DNA from: Haloparvum alkalitolerans
Lineage (GTDB): Archaea > Halobacteriota > Halobacteria > Halobacteriales > Haloferacaceae
DNA: 64,000 nucleotides
Reading direction: 5' to 3'
NCBI RefSeq assembly: GCF_050122995.1
Contig: NZ_JBNLIA010000002.1
Coordinates: 248,001 to 312,000 of the forward strand
This document shows, piece by piece, positions 8,634 through 15,767 of this stretch. Position 1 is the first letter of the stretch, and each line of letters begins with the position of its first letter. Below the pieces are notes generated by a model. That model did not search any database. It was not told where the DNA came from and worked only from the letters and a program-made list of their open reading frames with translations. A program made the translations under genes and the position numbers.

Positions 8634-9305
8634 ATGGGACAGGAATCGGACACGGCGGCGTACGTGCTGAACTCGAAGTATCGCCGCGGCGTGCTGCGGG
8701 AGCTCGGAGACACGGACCGAGCGACGCCGACGCAGCTGGCGGAGGCGGTCGACGAGCCGCGACCACACATCTCCCGAGCGCTGTCCGAACTCCGCGAGGA
8801 AGACGTGGTTGAACTCCGGGTGTCCGAGGGGCGCAGCGTCGGCCGGTACTACGGTCTGACCGACGACGGCGAGGGCGTCTGGACGGAGATCCGGGACCGG
8901 CTCCGCAAAGTGGAGTGGTCCGTGAGCGAGCCGTCGACGGACCGCCAGCGGCGGCTCGTGGATCGCGCCCGAGACGCGTTCGGCGACGAGCTCCGCTCGG
9001 TCGGGTGCTGCGAGGGCGACTCGGTGCGGTTCCTGTTCGCGGACGAAGCGGTACTATCGGACTACTCGACGGAGGCGTTCGAGGAGATGCTGCGGACGTT
9101 CCTCTTCGACCACTCGCTGAGCGAGGTGACGATTCCGACGGACAGCTGTCAGTCGGAGGTGACCCACTTCGAGGAGTTCTCCGTTCTCAGAGTCCCGACC
9201 GGCGAGGCGGCGGGCGTGTTCGTTTCGGTGGCCGGCGACGGGGGGTTGGACACGCCGGATTTCGCCGAGACGGTGGCGTCGATGTTCGACGATCGTCCGC
9301 CCTGA
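8634..9305 (+). CDS. Winged-helix transcriptional regulator
   Basis: A 223-residue protein. An N-terminal winged helix-turn-helix (residues about 10-80) is recognisable from the LNSKYRRGVLRELG opening, the recognition-helix region RPHISRALSELRE, and the wing with RSVGRYYGLTDDGEGV. This is the ArsR/MarR-like fold common in haloarchaea. The remaining 140 residues form an acidic alpha/beta domain that I cannot assign. The start codon was placed at the ATG where the winged-helix sequence begins. It is transcribed away from the hybrid kinase gene; the direct repeats between them suggest autoregulation or co-regulation. Confidence 0.8.
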   Translation: MGQESDTAAYVLNSKYRRGVLRELGDTDRATPTQLAEAVDEPRPHISRALSELREEDVVELRVSEGRSVGRYYGLTDDGEGVWTEIRDRLRKVEWSVSEPSTDRQRRLVDRARDAFGDELRSVGCCEGDSVRFLFADEAVLSDYSTEAFEEMLRTFLFDHSLSEVTIPTDSCQSEVTHFEEFSVLRVPTGEAAGVFVSVAGDGGLDTPDFAETVASMFDDRPP

Positions 9306-9425
9306 TCTCCACTTCGGCGTCCGGTCCGTGCTGCGTCGTCGTCGCCGTCCGCACCGTCCAAGATCGGCGTCCGTCGCCGGACCGCGGCCGCGACGCCTTT
9401 TACCACGGAGCCCACACGGCCAGAC

Positions 9426-9674
9426 ATGAGCGACCGCTCCGAGAAGCTGACCGACGCCTTCGAGCACACCGACTACGACCTCGTGACCGCCAGCGAGAAC
9501 CGCGACCGGGTGCGCGTCGCGGTGCTGCCCGCGGGGGCGGACCCGGACGCGCTCCGCGCGATCATCGAGGAGGCGCTGGACGCGGACGCGCTGCTCGGCT
9601 TCACCGTCACCACGGAGACGGTCGACGCCAACGACACCATCGGGACGGTCGCCTCGTTCCGTCGGCGGGACTGA
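9426..9674 (+). CDS. Conserved small haloarchaeal protein, unknown function
   Basis: Eighty-two residues, acidic and soluble, with no membrane segment, cysteine motif or recognisable domain. The sequence reads as a compact alpha/beta fold (VRVAVLPAGADPDALRAII, then FTVTTETV). A TATA-like CTTTTACCAC about 28 bases upstream of the ATG supports a leaderless real gene. It faces the convergent SDR gene, whose stop codon is 10 bases away. I do not recognise the family and assign no function. Confidence 0.65.
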   Translation: MSDRSEKLTDAFEHTDYDLVTASENRDRVRVAVLPAGADPDALRAIIEEALDADALLGFTVTTETVDANDTIGTVASFRRRD

Positions 9675-9684
9675 GCCCGACGCC

Positions 9685-10431
9685 TCAGGCGTCGAGCCGC
9701 TCTTCCCACTCCTCGGCGGGCAAGGACTCGCGGGTCACGCCGTCCGGGCCCTGTGCGAGCAGCAGCGTGATGGCGTCGTCCATCACGTCCGGCGGGAGCA
9801 CGCCGTCGCGTTCCGCCTCCGGCAGGTGGTCCCAGAAGCCGGTCGCGGCGCGGCCGCCGGGGTCCAGACAGTTCACGTTGACGCCGTCCGCTTCCACCTC
9901 GTCGGCCAGCGTTCGCGAGAAGCCCTCCAGGCCCCACTTGGAGGCGACGTAGGGGCCCCAGCCCGCGGCCGCGCGGCGGCCGAGTCCCGAGGAGACGTTG
10001 ATCACGTTACCGCGGCCCGCCGCCACCATGTGCGGGACCGCGTGCTTGGCACAGAGGAACGCCCCGGTGAGGTTCACCTCGAGGATCAGTCGCCAGTCGT
10101 CGGCGTCGACGGTCACGGTGTCCCGCAGTTCGTCGTGGAGGCTCAGCATGCCGACGCCGGCGTTGTTGACGAGGCCGGTGGGTGCTCCGAACGCGTCGAC
10201 GGTCGCGTCGACGAGCGCCTCGACGGCCGCCTCGTCGGTCACGTCCGCGGGCGCGACGAGCGTCTCGCCTGGGGCGTCCGCGACGTCGGCGGCGACGTCG
10301 TCGAGCGCCGCCTCGTCGCGGGCGGACAGCACTACGTTCGCACCCTCGCGAGTCAGTCGGCGGGCCATCGAGGCACCGAGGCCGCGGCTGGCCCCGGTGA
10401 CGATCACGGTCTCGGCAGAGAGGTCGGTCAT
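9685..10431 (-). CDS. Short-chain dehydrogenase/reductase (SDR)
   Basis: A 248-residue classical SDR. Visible signatures are the nucleotide-binding TGASRGLG, the NNAG motif (LVNNAGVG), the catalytic Ser in NVSSGLG, and the Tyr-x-x-x-Lys pair in YVASKWG. SDRs of this type reduce or oxidise hydroxy/keto groups with NAD(P)H; the FabG-like length does not tell the substrate. The start was put at the Met directly before the Rossmann strand (LSAETVIVTGAS) rather than at an upstream Met 63 bases earlier, because the extension is basic and not conserved-looking. No operon partner is evident. Confidence 0.9.
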   Translation of the reverse strand: MTDLSAETVIVTGASRGLGASMARRLTREGANVVLSARDEAALDDVAADVADAPGETLVAPADVTDEAAVEALVDATVDAFGAPTGLVNNAGVGMLSLHDELRDTVTVDADDWRLILEVNLTGAFLCAKHAVPHMVAAGRGNVINVSSGLGRRAAAGWGPYVASKWGLEGFSRTLADEVEADGVNVNCLDPGGRAATGFWDHLPEAERDGVLPPDVMDDAITLLLAQGPDGVTRESLPAEEWEERLDA

Positions 10432-10565
10432 GGTCGCCGTCGGTGCCGGGAACGCAAAACGTGTGCGAAACGACGGGCGGTCGTCGCTGCGCACTGATGC
10501 GGCGCTGTATCCTCGCTTCCCTCGGTAGAATTAAATGCGATTACGCCGCCAGTTCGTGACGGAAG

Positions 10566-10655
10566 CCGCGTCGGCGCGGGGCGTACGGAAACGTCCCGGG
10601 TGCCCTACCACCCGAGACGTGGCTTCCACGCCCGCGAGGGCGTTCCCCGGAAGCC
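10566..10655 (+). ncRNA. Candidate structured RNA: three tandem hairpins
   Basis: Three hairpins follow one another. H1 is CCGCG-TCGG-CGCGG (10566-10579). H2 is ACGTC-C-CGGGTG, loop CCCTAC, CACCCG-A-GACGT (10591-10620), eleven pairs with one mismatch. H3 is GGCTTCC-ACGCCC, loop GCGA (a GNRA tetraloop), GGGCGT, bulge TCCCC, GGAAGCC (10621-10655), thirteen pairs. An AT-rich TAGAATTAAATG (10526-10537) lies about 30 bases before H1 and could be its promoter. It does not match SRP RNA, RNase P RNA or tRNA signatures that I know. Strand is inferred from the promoter-like sequence. Confidence 0.45.
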
Positions 10656-10743
10656 ATGCAAACGAACACACACCGCGATATTGAGTGTTGCCCACCGACC
10701 GCCATCGGGAGCCGCGGGGGCGCCGTCTGGTCCCTCCAGACCC

Positions 10744-10872
10744 ATGTGTCGGTATAACCCCGACTGCGACGAGGATCCCGCGGTCGTGGCCGTCCGCGAG
10801 CCCGGATGGGTCGTCCCGAGCTGTTGCGGTGCCAGGAGGCCGATAGACCTGCCACCGAGCGACTCCGGGTGA
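10744..10872 (+). CDS. Possible small Cys-containing protein (42 residues)
   Basis: An open frame starting MCRYNPDCDEDPAVVAV, with C2 and C8 near the N-terminus and a CC pair at about residues 28-29, so four cysteines that could bind zinc. Small zinc-finger proteins of 40-60 residues are common in haloarchaea, which makes this plausible. It follows the three-hairpin RNA candidate and ends a few bases before the convergent thermosome gene. Codon choice looks coding-like, but the frame is too short to be sure. Confidence 0.35.
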   Translation: MCRYNPDCDEDPAVVAVREPGWVVPSCCGARRPIDLPPSDSG

Positions 10873-10875
10873 GCC

Positions 10876-12441
10876 CTACTCCGCGGCGATCACGTCGTCG
10901 ATGCGGAGGATCTGCCCGGTCGCGTCCGTCGCGGACGCGACTGCCTCCCGCTTGACGGCCGCGGGGTCGACGATCCCGTACTCGACGGGGTCGGCGACGA
11001 CGCCGGAGCGTCCGTCGCTCACGATCCCGGCGCGACCGGTCGACTCGTGGGCCGCGCGCAGGTCGACGAGCGCGTCGATGGGGTCGAGACCCGCGTTCTC
11101 GGCGAGCGTTCGGGGGAGCGCGTCGACCGCGTCCGCGAACGCCTCGATGGCGAGCTGCTTGCGACCCTCGACGCCCGCGGTCGCGCTCCGGACGCGGTCC
11201 GCGATCGCGATCTCCGTCGCGCCCGCGCCGGGGACGACGCCGCCAGTGAGGGCGGCGACGACCACGTCGACGGCGTCCTCCGTGGCGCGCTCCAGTTCGG
11301 CGAGGACGTGTTCGGTGCTGCCGCGGAGCAGCAGGGTAACGGGGCCGTCCGTATCGCCGCCGCGGACGAACGTCAGGTCGTCCTCGCCGTGGCGCTCGAC
11401 GGTGAGGGACGCGGCCGTTCCGAGGTCGTCGGCGTCGAGATCCGCGAGGGTGCCGAGCCGCTTCGCGCCCGTGACCGACGCGACCGCGCCGGCGTCGGCG
11501 CTGCTCACGTTCGTGAACGCGAGGACGCCGGCGTCGGCGAGGTAGCCCGCGACGCGGTCGTCGATCCGCTTCGAGCAGACGAGCGCGTCGACGCCCGCGT
11601 CGGCGAGCGTCCGCGCGTAGCCGCGCAGTTCGTCGTCCTCGGCGCGGATCGCGGCGTCGAGCTGGTCGACGGAGCTGATCGCGTACTCGGCGCCGACCTC
11701 GCCGGTGCGGACCTCGAGCGCGGCGTCGAGGACGGCGACCGTCGCGTCGGTCACTTCGCGGGGCATGTCGTCGGTCGCCGGCTCCTCGTCGAGGAGGATC
11801 CCCTCGACCAGTTCGGAGCCCGAGGACGCGGCGCCGGCCCGCGCGTGGAGGCGCACGTCCTCGCGGTCGACGCCGTCGTCGGTCTCGACGCGGCGGACGG
11901 CCGCGACGACCAGGTCGGCGAGCGCCGCGGCCGTCACGTCGCCGGTCCCCTTGCCGGTCATCGAGGATTCCGCGACCTGCGCGAGCAGGTCGTCGTCGAG
12001 GTCAGCATCGAGCAGGCACTCGTCGATGGCCTCCTCGGCGATCCGTGCCGCCTCGTGGTACCCTTCCACGACGACGCTCGGGTGAACGTCGTCGTCGAGC
12101 AGGTCCTCGGCGCGGGCGAGCAGTTCGCCGGCGAGCACCGCGGCGGTGGTGGTGCCGTCGCCGACCGTCTCCTCCTGCGTCTCGCTCACCTCGACGAGCA
12201 TCTGTGCGGCGGGGTGTTCGATGTCCATCTCCCGGAGGATGGTCGCGCCGTCGTTGGTGATCACCACCTCGCCGGCGGTGTCGACGAGCATCTTGTCCAT
12301 CCCGCGGGGACCGAGCGTGGTTCGGACCGCGCTCGCCACCGCACGCCCGGCGCGGATGTTCGAGTCCTGCGCGGCCCGTCCGCGCGTTCGACTGCTGTCC
12401 TCGGACAGAACGTACATCGGTTGCTGCATGCGTGCGGCCAT
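10876..12441 (-). CDS. Thermosome subunit (group II chaperonin)
   Basis: A 521-residue group II chaperonin of the TCP-1/Cpn60 family, which folds proteins in an ATP-driven double ring in the cytoplasm. Signatures include RTTLGPRGMDKMLVD, ITNDGATILREMDIEHPAAQMLVE and the ATPase loop VGDGTTTAAVLAGELL near the N-terminus, and GGVVPGAGATEI in the second half of the equatorial domain. It lacks the long Gly/Met-rich C-terminal tail of some haloarchaeal subunits and ends in IDDVIAAE. A strong TATA-like ATATATAG at about 12469-12476 lies upstream. A second Met at 12429 (MQQPMYVLSED) is an equally credible start. Haloarchaea usually have two or three paralogues; which one this is I cannot tell. Confidence 0.93.
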   Translation of the reverse strand: MAARMQQPMYVLSEDSSRTRGRAAQDSNIRAGRAVASAVRTTLGPRGMDKMLVDTAGEVVITNDGATILREMDIEHPAAQMLVEVSETQEETVGDGTTTAAVLAGELLARAEDLLDDDVHPSVVVEGYHEAARIAEEAIDECLLDADLDDDLLAQVAESSMTGKGTGDVTAAALADLVVAAVRRVETDDGVDREDVRLHARAGAASSGSELVEGILLDEEPATDDMPREVTDATVAVLDAALEVRTGEVGAEYAISSVDQLDAAIRAEDDELRGYARTLADAGVDALVCSKRIDDRVAGYLADAGVLAFTNVSSADAGAVASVTGAKRLGTLADLDADDLGTAASLTVERHGEDDLTFVRGGDTDGPVTLLLRGSTEHVLAELERATEDAVDVVVAALTGGVVPGAGATEIAIADRVRSATAGVEGRKQLAIEAFADAVDALPRTLAENAGLDPIDALVDLRAAHESTGRAGIVSDGRSGVVADPVEYGIVDPAAVKREAVASATDATGQILRIDDVIAAE

Positions 12442-12626
12442 ACTCAGTGCCCCTAGAGGCTAGCAGTTCTATATATCCGTTTCGGTGCGATTGGGAGGAA
12501 AACACCGGACTACGCCGGGGGCGACTCGGCGCGAGCCGTCAGCGCTCCGACCGGCGTCCGCGGTCGCGTCCCGCGGCGCCGCGGGTCGACCGACAGGCAC
12601 ATGTGGAGCGGACGAAAGGTTCTACC

Positions 12627-13457
12627 ATGCTCGGGCTGGAACACGGGTTCCGGATCGTGGACGTGCACGCGCGTCTCGATCCCGACGCGGAGTCCGTGGA
12701 GACGCACGGCCGCGACATCTCGCCCGAACGCCTGGAGCGCGAGATGCATCAGGCCGGCGTGGTGCGCGCGGCGGTCTCTCCCGGCCAGCGCCCGCCGGGC
12801 GAGAGCTATCTCCGAGCGAACAACGCCGTCGCTCGGCTCAGCGTCGACCGGCCCTTCCTCGCGTTCGCGCGGCTCAACGGTCCCGTCGACCCGCGCGATA
12901 ACCCGATCGCGCGGCTCAGGAACCTCCGCACCGAGCGCGCCGACCACCACACGCGCCCGGACGACGTGGAGCAGTACGCCTACGACGACCGGTTCCACGG
13001 GTTCACGATCGTCCCGGCTGCCGACGGCGTCCCGGGAGAAGACGTGCTCGAACAGCTCGCGGACGCGGACCTGCCGGTGCTGGTCCACGGCGGCGAGCGG
13101 TTCACCCCGTCGATGGTCGAACGCACCCTGCTCCCGTACGACTTCCCGGTGGTGCTGGCCGGCTTCGGTGGCTACCCGCTCGATGAGGGACTGATGACCG
13201 AGGCGCTCGACCTGCTCGACGACCACGACCGGCTCTACCTCGACACCAGGGCCGTCCGGTACCGCAACGTCCTCGAGCGGGGCGTGCTCGAACACCCCGA
13301 CCGGATCCTGTTCGGGAGCGGCGTCCCCGAGGCCCACCCGAACGTCGGCGTGATGGAGGTGCTGACGCTGGACGTCTCCGAGGACCTGATGCAGCGCGTC
13401 TTCACGAAGAACCCCTCGCGAGTGATCCCGGGGCTGGCGGCCGGCGCCGATTTCTGA
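12627..13457 (+). CDS. TIM-barrel amidohydrolase family protein
   Basis: A 276-residue protein with features of the amidohydrolase-2/TatD-like metal hydrolase fold: an N-terminal DVHARLDPD (in place of the usual DxHxH), LPVLVHGGERF in the middle, and LDTRAVRYRN with FGSGVPEAHPNVGV near the end, where metal-binding His and Asp residues normally sit. The first metal motif is not canonical because the second His is absent, so activity may differ from the family norm or be lost. The start at 12627 was chosen because the fold begins directly there. Upstream lies the divergent thermosome gene. Substrate unknown. Confidence 0.7.
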   Translation: MLGLEHGFRIVDVHARLDPDAESVETHGRDISPERLEREMHQAGVVRAAVSPGQRPPGESYLRANNAVARLSVDRPFLAFARLNGPVDPRDNPIARLRNLRTERADHHTRPDDVEQYAYDDRFHGFTIVPAADGVPGEDVLEQLADADLPVLVHGGERFTPSMVERTLLPYDFPVVLAGFGGYPLDEGLMTEALDLLDDHDRLYLDTRAVRYRNVLERGVLEHPDRILFGSGVPEAHPNVGVMEVLTLDVSEDLMQRVFTKNPSRVIPGLAAGADF

Positions 13458-13496
13458 ACCCTCCGCATCGCCGTCTCGTTCCTTCGGTGCCGTTGT

Positions 13497-13846
13497 GTGC
13501 GATGGGTGGTGTGCGGTCGCGGTGCTGTGCGGGGTGGTGCGGTGCTGTGCGGTCGGCGCGCGCCGCGGCGACCCTGTGTCGCCGCGACCGCGCGAGGTCG
13601 CCAGCGCGCTACTGCACGCTGGCTGCTCGAAAATCTCCGATTTTCGGTGGAGGGCGCGGGCCGGCCGCCTGCGGTGCTGTGCGGTTCGCGGCCGGCCCGC
13701 GGCCGAGGCTGGGGAGGCGTGAGGCTGCCGTGCGGTTGCGGGGCGGTCGCGGTGCGGGGTGGGACTGAAAGGGGCAGTCGGCTGGGGCTTTCGAGATGTT
13801 GCTGTCCCGATCAGCAGGATCTGCGACAGAAACAAAAAACGCGTCG
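13497..13846 (-). repeat. Dispersed GC-rich repeat, copy R1
   Basis: Read on the minus strand this copy begins with a T-rich tract and the head motif GATCCTGCTGATCGGGACAGC (complement of 13801-13821). It continues with AAAGCCCCAGCCG, GACTGCCCCTTTCAGTCCCAC, runs of ACCGC-type words, and the tail word GCGCGCGCCGAC. The same order recurs at 22885-23215 and 48170-48480. It fills the gap between the amidohydrolase gene and the IS200/IS605 element. Open frames inside it are poor in acidic residues and are not believable proteins for a halophile. Confidence 0.7.
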
Positions 13847-13869
13847 GAGAGACAGCCGACTGGAACCTT

Positions 13870-13925
13870 GTGAACTACCCTACTCGCTCACGGCCGACGC
13901 CGTTCGCTCCTTGAGGGTAGGGCTT
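13870..13925 (-). ncRNA. Candidate right-end guide RNA terminus of the IS200/IS605 element
   Basis: The end of tnpB folds into nested stems: outer CTACCCT/AGGGTAG (13875-13881 with 13914-13920) and inner ACGGC-CGAC-GCCGT (13890-13903). In studied TnpB systems the guide RNA scaffold covers exactly this place. The guide would be read from the DNA beyond 13870 on the minus strand, that is, from repeat copy R1. The RNA itself is inferred; the pairing is seen. Confidence 0.4.
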
Positions 13926-15124
13926 CCTGCTTCCACGACGCGCTTTGCAGACACCGAGTCGGTGTCCACAGGGAGCGCAGTCTCCACAGGCGTTGATTCG
14001 GAGCATCCCACTCCTACGTCTTCTAGGGCGCGAGAAAGAATGTTCCACGCTGCGTTCGCGTCCCTGTCCGCCTCAAACCCACACGCCGGACAGGAGTGTT
14101 CACGGACCCACAACGGCTTATCGGTCGAGACACCGCAGGACGCGCACTCCTTGGTCGTCCCTCTCGGGTTGACCGCGGCGAAGTGCGTTCCCTCGCGCTC
14201 GCACTTGTATTCGAGTAACGAGAGGAACGTCCGCCACGCAGCAGACGCCGTGTTGCGGCTGTTCGACGGCGATTCCATCATCCCCTTCACGTTCAGGTCT
14301 TCGACTGCTACGAGGTCGTACTCCCGTGCGTAATACGCTGAGAGTTTATGGAGGAAGTCGCGGCGTTTCCGTCGGAGGTCGGCGTGACACTCCGCAACGC
14401 GCCGCCGTTGCTTCTCGTAGTTGTTCGACCCGTGCTGTTTGCGCGAGAGCTTCCGTTGCTCGCGTTCCAAGCGTTCACGTTCGTCTGACAGGTCGAGGGA
14501 CCCGACTGCCATGCCGTCGGTGTCGTGAGCGTACTTGAAAATTCCCACGTCGATCCCGACGCACTTCTCGGGGTTCTCAGGCGGTTCGGGCGGTTCTCGG
14601 TCCATTTGGACGCCGAAGGTGGCGAACCACTCGCCCGTCGGTTCCTTCTTGACCGTGACTTGCTTGAGCTTCGCGTCGTCGGGGATGGAGCGGTGGAGCC
14701 GTATCGGTATGTCCGCGAGTTTCGAGAGTGACAACACAGTCTGACCACCCTTCTTGTCGAGCTTGAAGCCAGACTGGCTGTACGTGAAACTGCGGAACTC
14801 CCGTGGCGGCTTCCACTTGAGCTGACCGACGCCGTAGCCGTTCTCTTTGAGCGCGGAGAGTCCTTTGAGGTTGTCGAACAACCGTTCAACGACGGTTTGG
14901 AGAACCTTCGAGTACACGTCGGAGAGGCCGTCCCACCACTTCTTGAGCTCGGGGAGTTCCGACCGTAGCGTGGTCATGGACGGCAGTTCGCCGTGTTCGT
15001 CTTGGTACTCGTTGAGTCGGTAGAGAGTGTGGTTGTAGAGTTGCCTACAAATGTCTCGGTGGCGGTCCAACTCCTCACAATGGGCGTCGGACGGCATGAG
15101 ACGGTACTTGTAGGTGTAGTACAT
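13880..15124 (-). CDS. tnpB: RNA-guided endonuclease TnpB
   Basis: A 414-residue TnpB with a full canonical RuvC set: Asp in CVGIDVGIFKYA, Glu in LVAVEDLNVKGM and Asp in EADRDANAAWNI. The zinc finger is CASCG plus CPACG. Unlike the other TnpB in this window, the second acid is at its usual site and the segment before the zinc finger reads PRGTTKECASCG. A basic, Arg-rich bridge-helix-like segment (ERLEREQRKLSRKQ) follows the first Asp. The long tail after the last Asp (about 50 residues) overlaps the predicted guide RNA scaffold. It lies directly downstream of tnpA and is probably co-transcribed with it. Confidence 0.95.
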   Translation of the reverse strand: MYYTYKYRLMPSDAHCEELDRHRDICRQLYNHTLYRLNEYQDEHGELPSMTTLRSELPELKKWWDGLSDVYSKVLQTVVERLFDNLKGLSALKENGYGVGQLKWKPPREFRSFTYSQSGFKLDKKGGQTVLSLSKLADIPIRLHRSIPDDAKLKQVTVKKEPTGEWFATFGVQMDREPPEPPENPEKCVGIDVGIFKYAHDTDGMAVGSLDLSDERERLEREQRKLSRKQHGSNNYEKQRRRVAECHADLRRKRRDFLHKLSAYYAREYDLVAVEDLNVKGMMESPSNSRNTASAAWRTFLSLLEYKCEREGTHFAAVNPRGTTKECASCGVSTDKPLWVREHSCPACGFEADRDANAAWNILSRALEDVGVGCSESTPVETALPVDTDSVSAKRVVEAGSPTLKERTASAVSE

Positions 15125-15130
15125 GACCCT

Positions 15131-15535
15131 CTACTCGCGTTGGTTCTCGACGTACTGTTTCAGCACATCCAGCGACACCTGCCCCGTCGAGATGAGGCAG
15201 TACGAGTCGTTCCAGAACGAGTCGCCCCACAGTTCGGTTTTCAGTTCGTCCGCGTACTCGTTACGGATACGGCGAGCGGTCGCGCCTTTGACCGTGTTGA
15301 TGAACTTTACGAGGTCTGTGGTTGGTTTCGCTCGGAACAGGATGTGTACGTGGTCGTCCTCGCCGTCGAGGTTCGTCAGTTCGACACCGTAGTTTTCCGT
15401 GAACCCGCTGATGACCTCGCGAATGAATTGGGTTCGCTCCTCGGTGAGCACTCCGCGCCGATATTTCGTGGTGAGTATCAGGTGGTAGTGCAGGGAATAC
15501 GTCGAGTGCGCTCCCGAGTCGAGGTCGTACTCCAT
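15131..15535 (-). CDS. tnpA: IS200/IS605 family HUH transposase TnpA
   Basis: A 134-residue Y1 single-strand transposase of normal length. The HUH metal motif is HVH in GEDDHVHILFRA, and the catalytic tyrosine is the one in VLKQYVENQ close to the C-terminus. These enzymes cut and join single-stranded element ends at hairpins as circular intermediates. The N-terminal part has the familiar SLHYHLILTTKYRRGVL signature. The start codon lies in the left-end hairpin, a common arrangement that may limit expression. Confidence 0.95.
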   Translation of the reverse strand: MEYDLDSGAHSTYSLHYHLILTTKYRRGVLTEERTQFIREVISGFTENYGVELTNLDGEDDHVHILFRAKPTTDLVKFINTVKGATARRIRNEYADELKTELWGDSFWNDSYCLISTGQVSLDVLKQYVENQRE

Positions 15536-15550
15536 TGGGTTCGGCCAATG
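15533..15550 (-). repeat. Left-end hairpin of the IS200/IS605 element
   Basis: CATTGG (15533-15538), loop GTTCGG, CCAATG (15545-15550): a perfect six-pair hairpin 15 bases from the proposed left boundary, a normal spacing for the TnpA recognition hairpin. It includes the ATG of tnpA. Confidence 0.6.
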
Positions 15551-15628
15551 CTATACTACCCTACTGTGAAAACATTGCGATTGCGTGGGCCTGTGGGCCT
15601 GCCATTGAATCGTGTATGAGAACTGTTC

Positions 15629-15698
15629 GGCGCTGTATCCCCTCCCTGCTCTCGCCTCCCATTCGGTCGGCGCTCGCTGAGGAAGGGGGCTTAGCGCC
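15629..15698. repeat. Remnant end of an IS1341-like element
   Basis: GGCGCT (15629-15634) pairs with AGCGCC (15693-15698), and inside it CCCCTCC pairs imperfectly with GGAAGGGGG. The words GCTGTATCCCC and GGGGGCTTAGC resemble, as a reverse complement, the left end of the solo-TnpB element at 4408-4440 (GCTAAAGCCCCG...CGGGGATACAGC). No transposase frame is attached, so this looks like a solitary or MITE-like end next to the intact IS200/IS605 element. Confidence 0.4.
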
Positions 15699-15716
15699 TA
15701 CTTTCAGCTAAACGCT

Positions 15717-15737
15717 GCCGTCCCGTTCAGCAGGATC
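15717..15737 (-). repeat. Solo head motif of the dispersed repeat family
   Basis: The minus strand reads GATCCTGCTGAACGGGACGGC, 19 of 21 bases identical to the head of copy R1 (minus strand of 13801-13821). The long body seen in other copies does not follow. It has the same orientation as R1 and lies on the other side of the IS200/IS605 element, so the two may be parts of one repeat locus disturbed by insertion. Confidence 0.55.
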
Positions 15738-15767
15738 CACAACTGAGAGGATCGCCGACCCCTCGCG

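Larger units (their letters stand above)
13870..15565 (-). mobile_element. Complete IS200/IS605 element (tnpA + tnpB)
   Basis: The element carries tnpA then tnpB in the same direction with six bases between them. On the coding strand TTCAC precedes the left end (complement of 15566-15570) and TTCAC also forms the right end (complement of 13870-13874), as expected for this family, where left flank and right terminus share the cleavage-site motif. The 11-mer ACTACCCTACT occurs just inside both ends (13874-13884 and 15555-15565). A left-end hairpin CATTGG-GTTCGG-CCAATG (15533-15550) wraps the tnpA start codon; the right end has nested hairpins. Both genes are intact, so the element may be active. 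Confidence 0.85.

Noticed and set aside
10541..10700. SRP RNA or RNase P RNA
   Set aside because: The three-hairpin candidate lacks the conserved signatures I know for these RNAs and is too short.
13497..13840. Possible proteins encoded by repeat copies R1, R2 and R3
   Set aside because: Frames in the copies are rich in Arg, Pro and His and lack acidic residues; similarity between copies is at DNA level and continues across stop codons.
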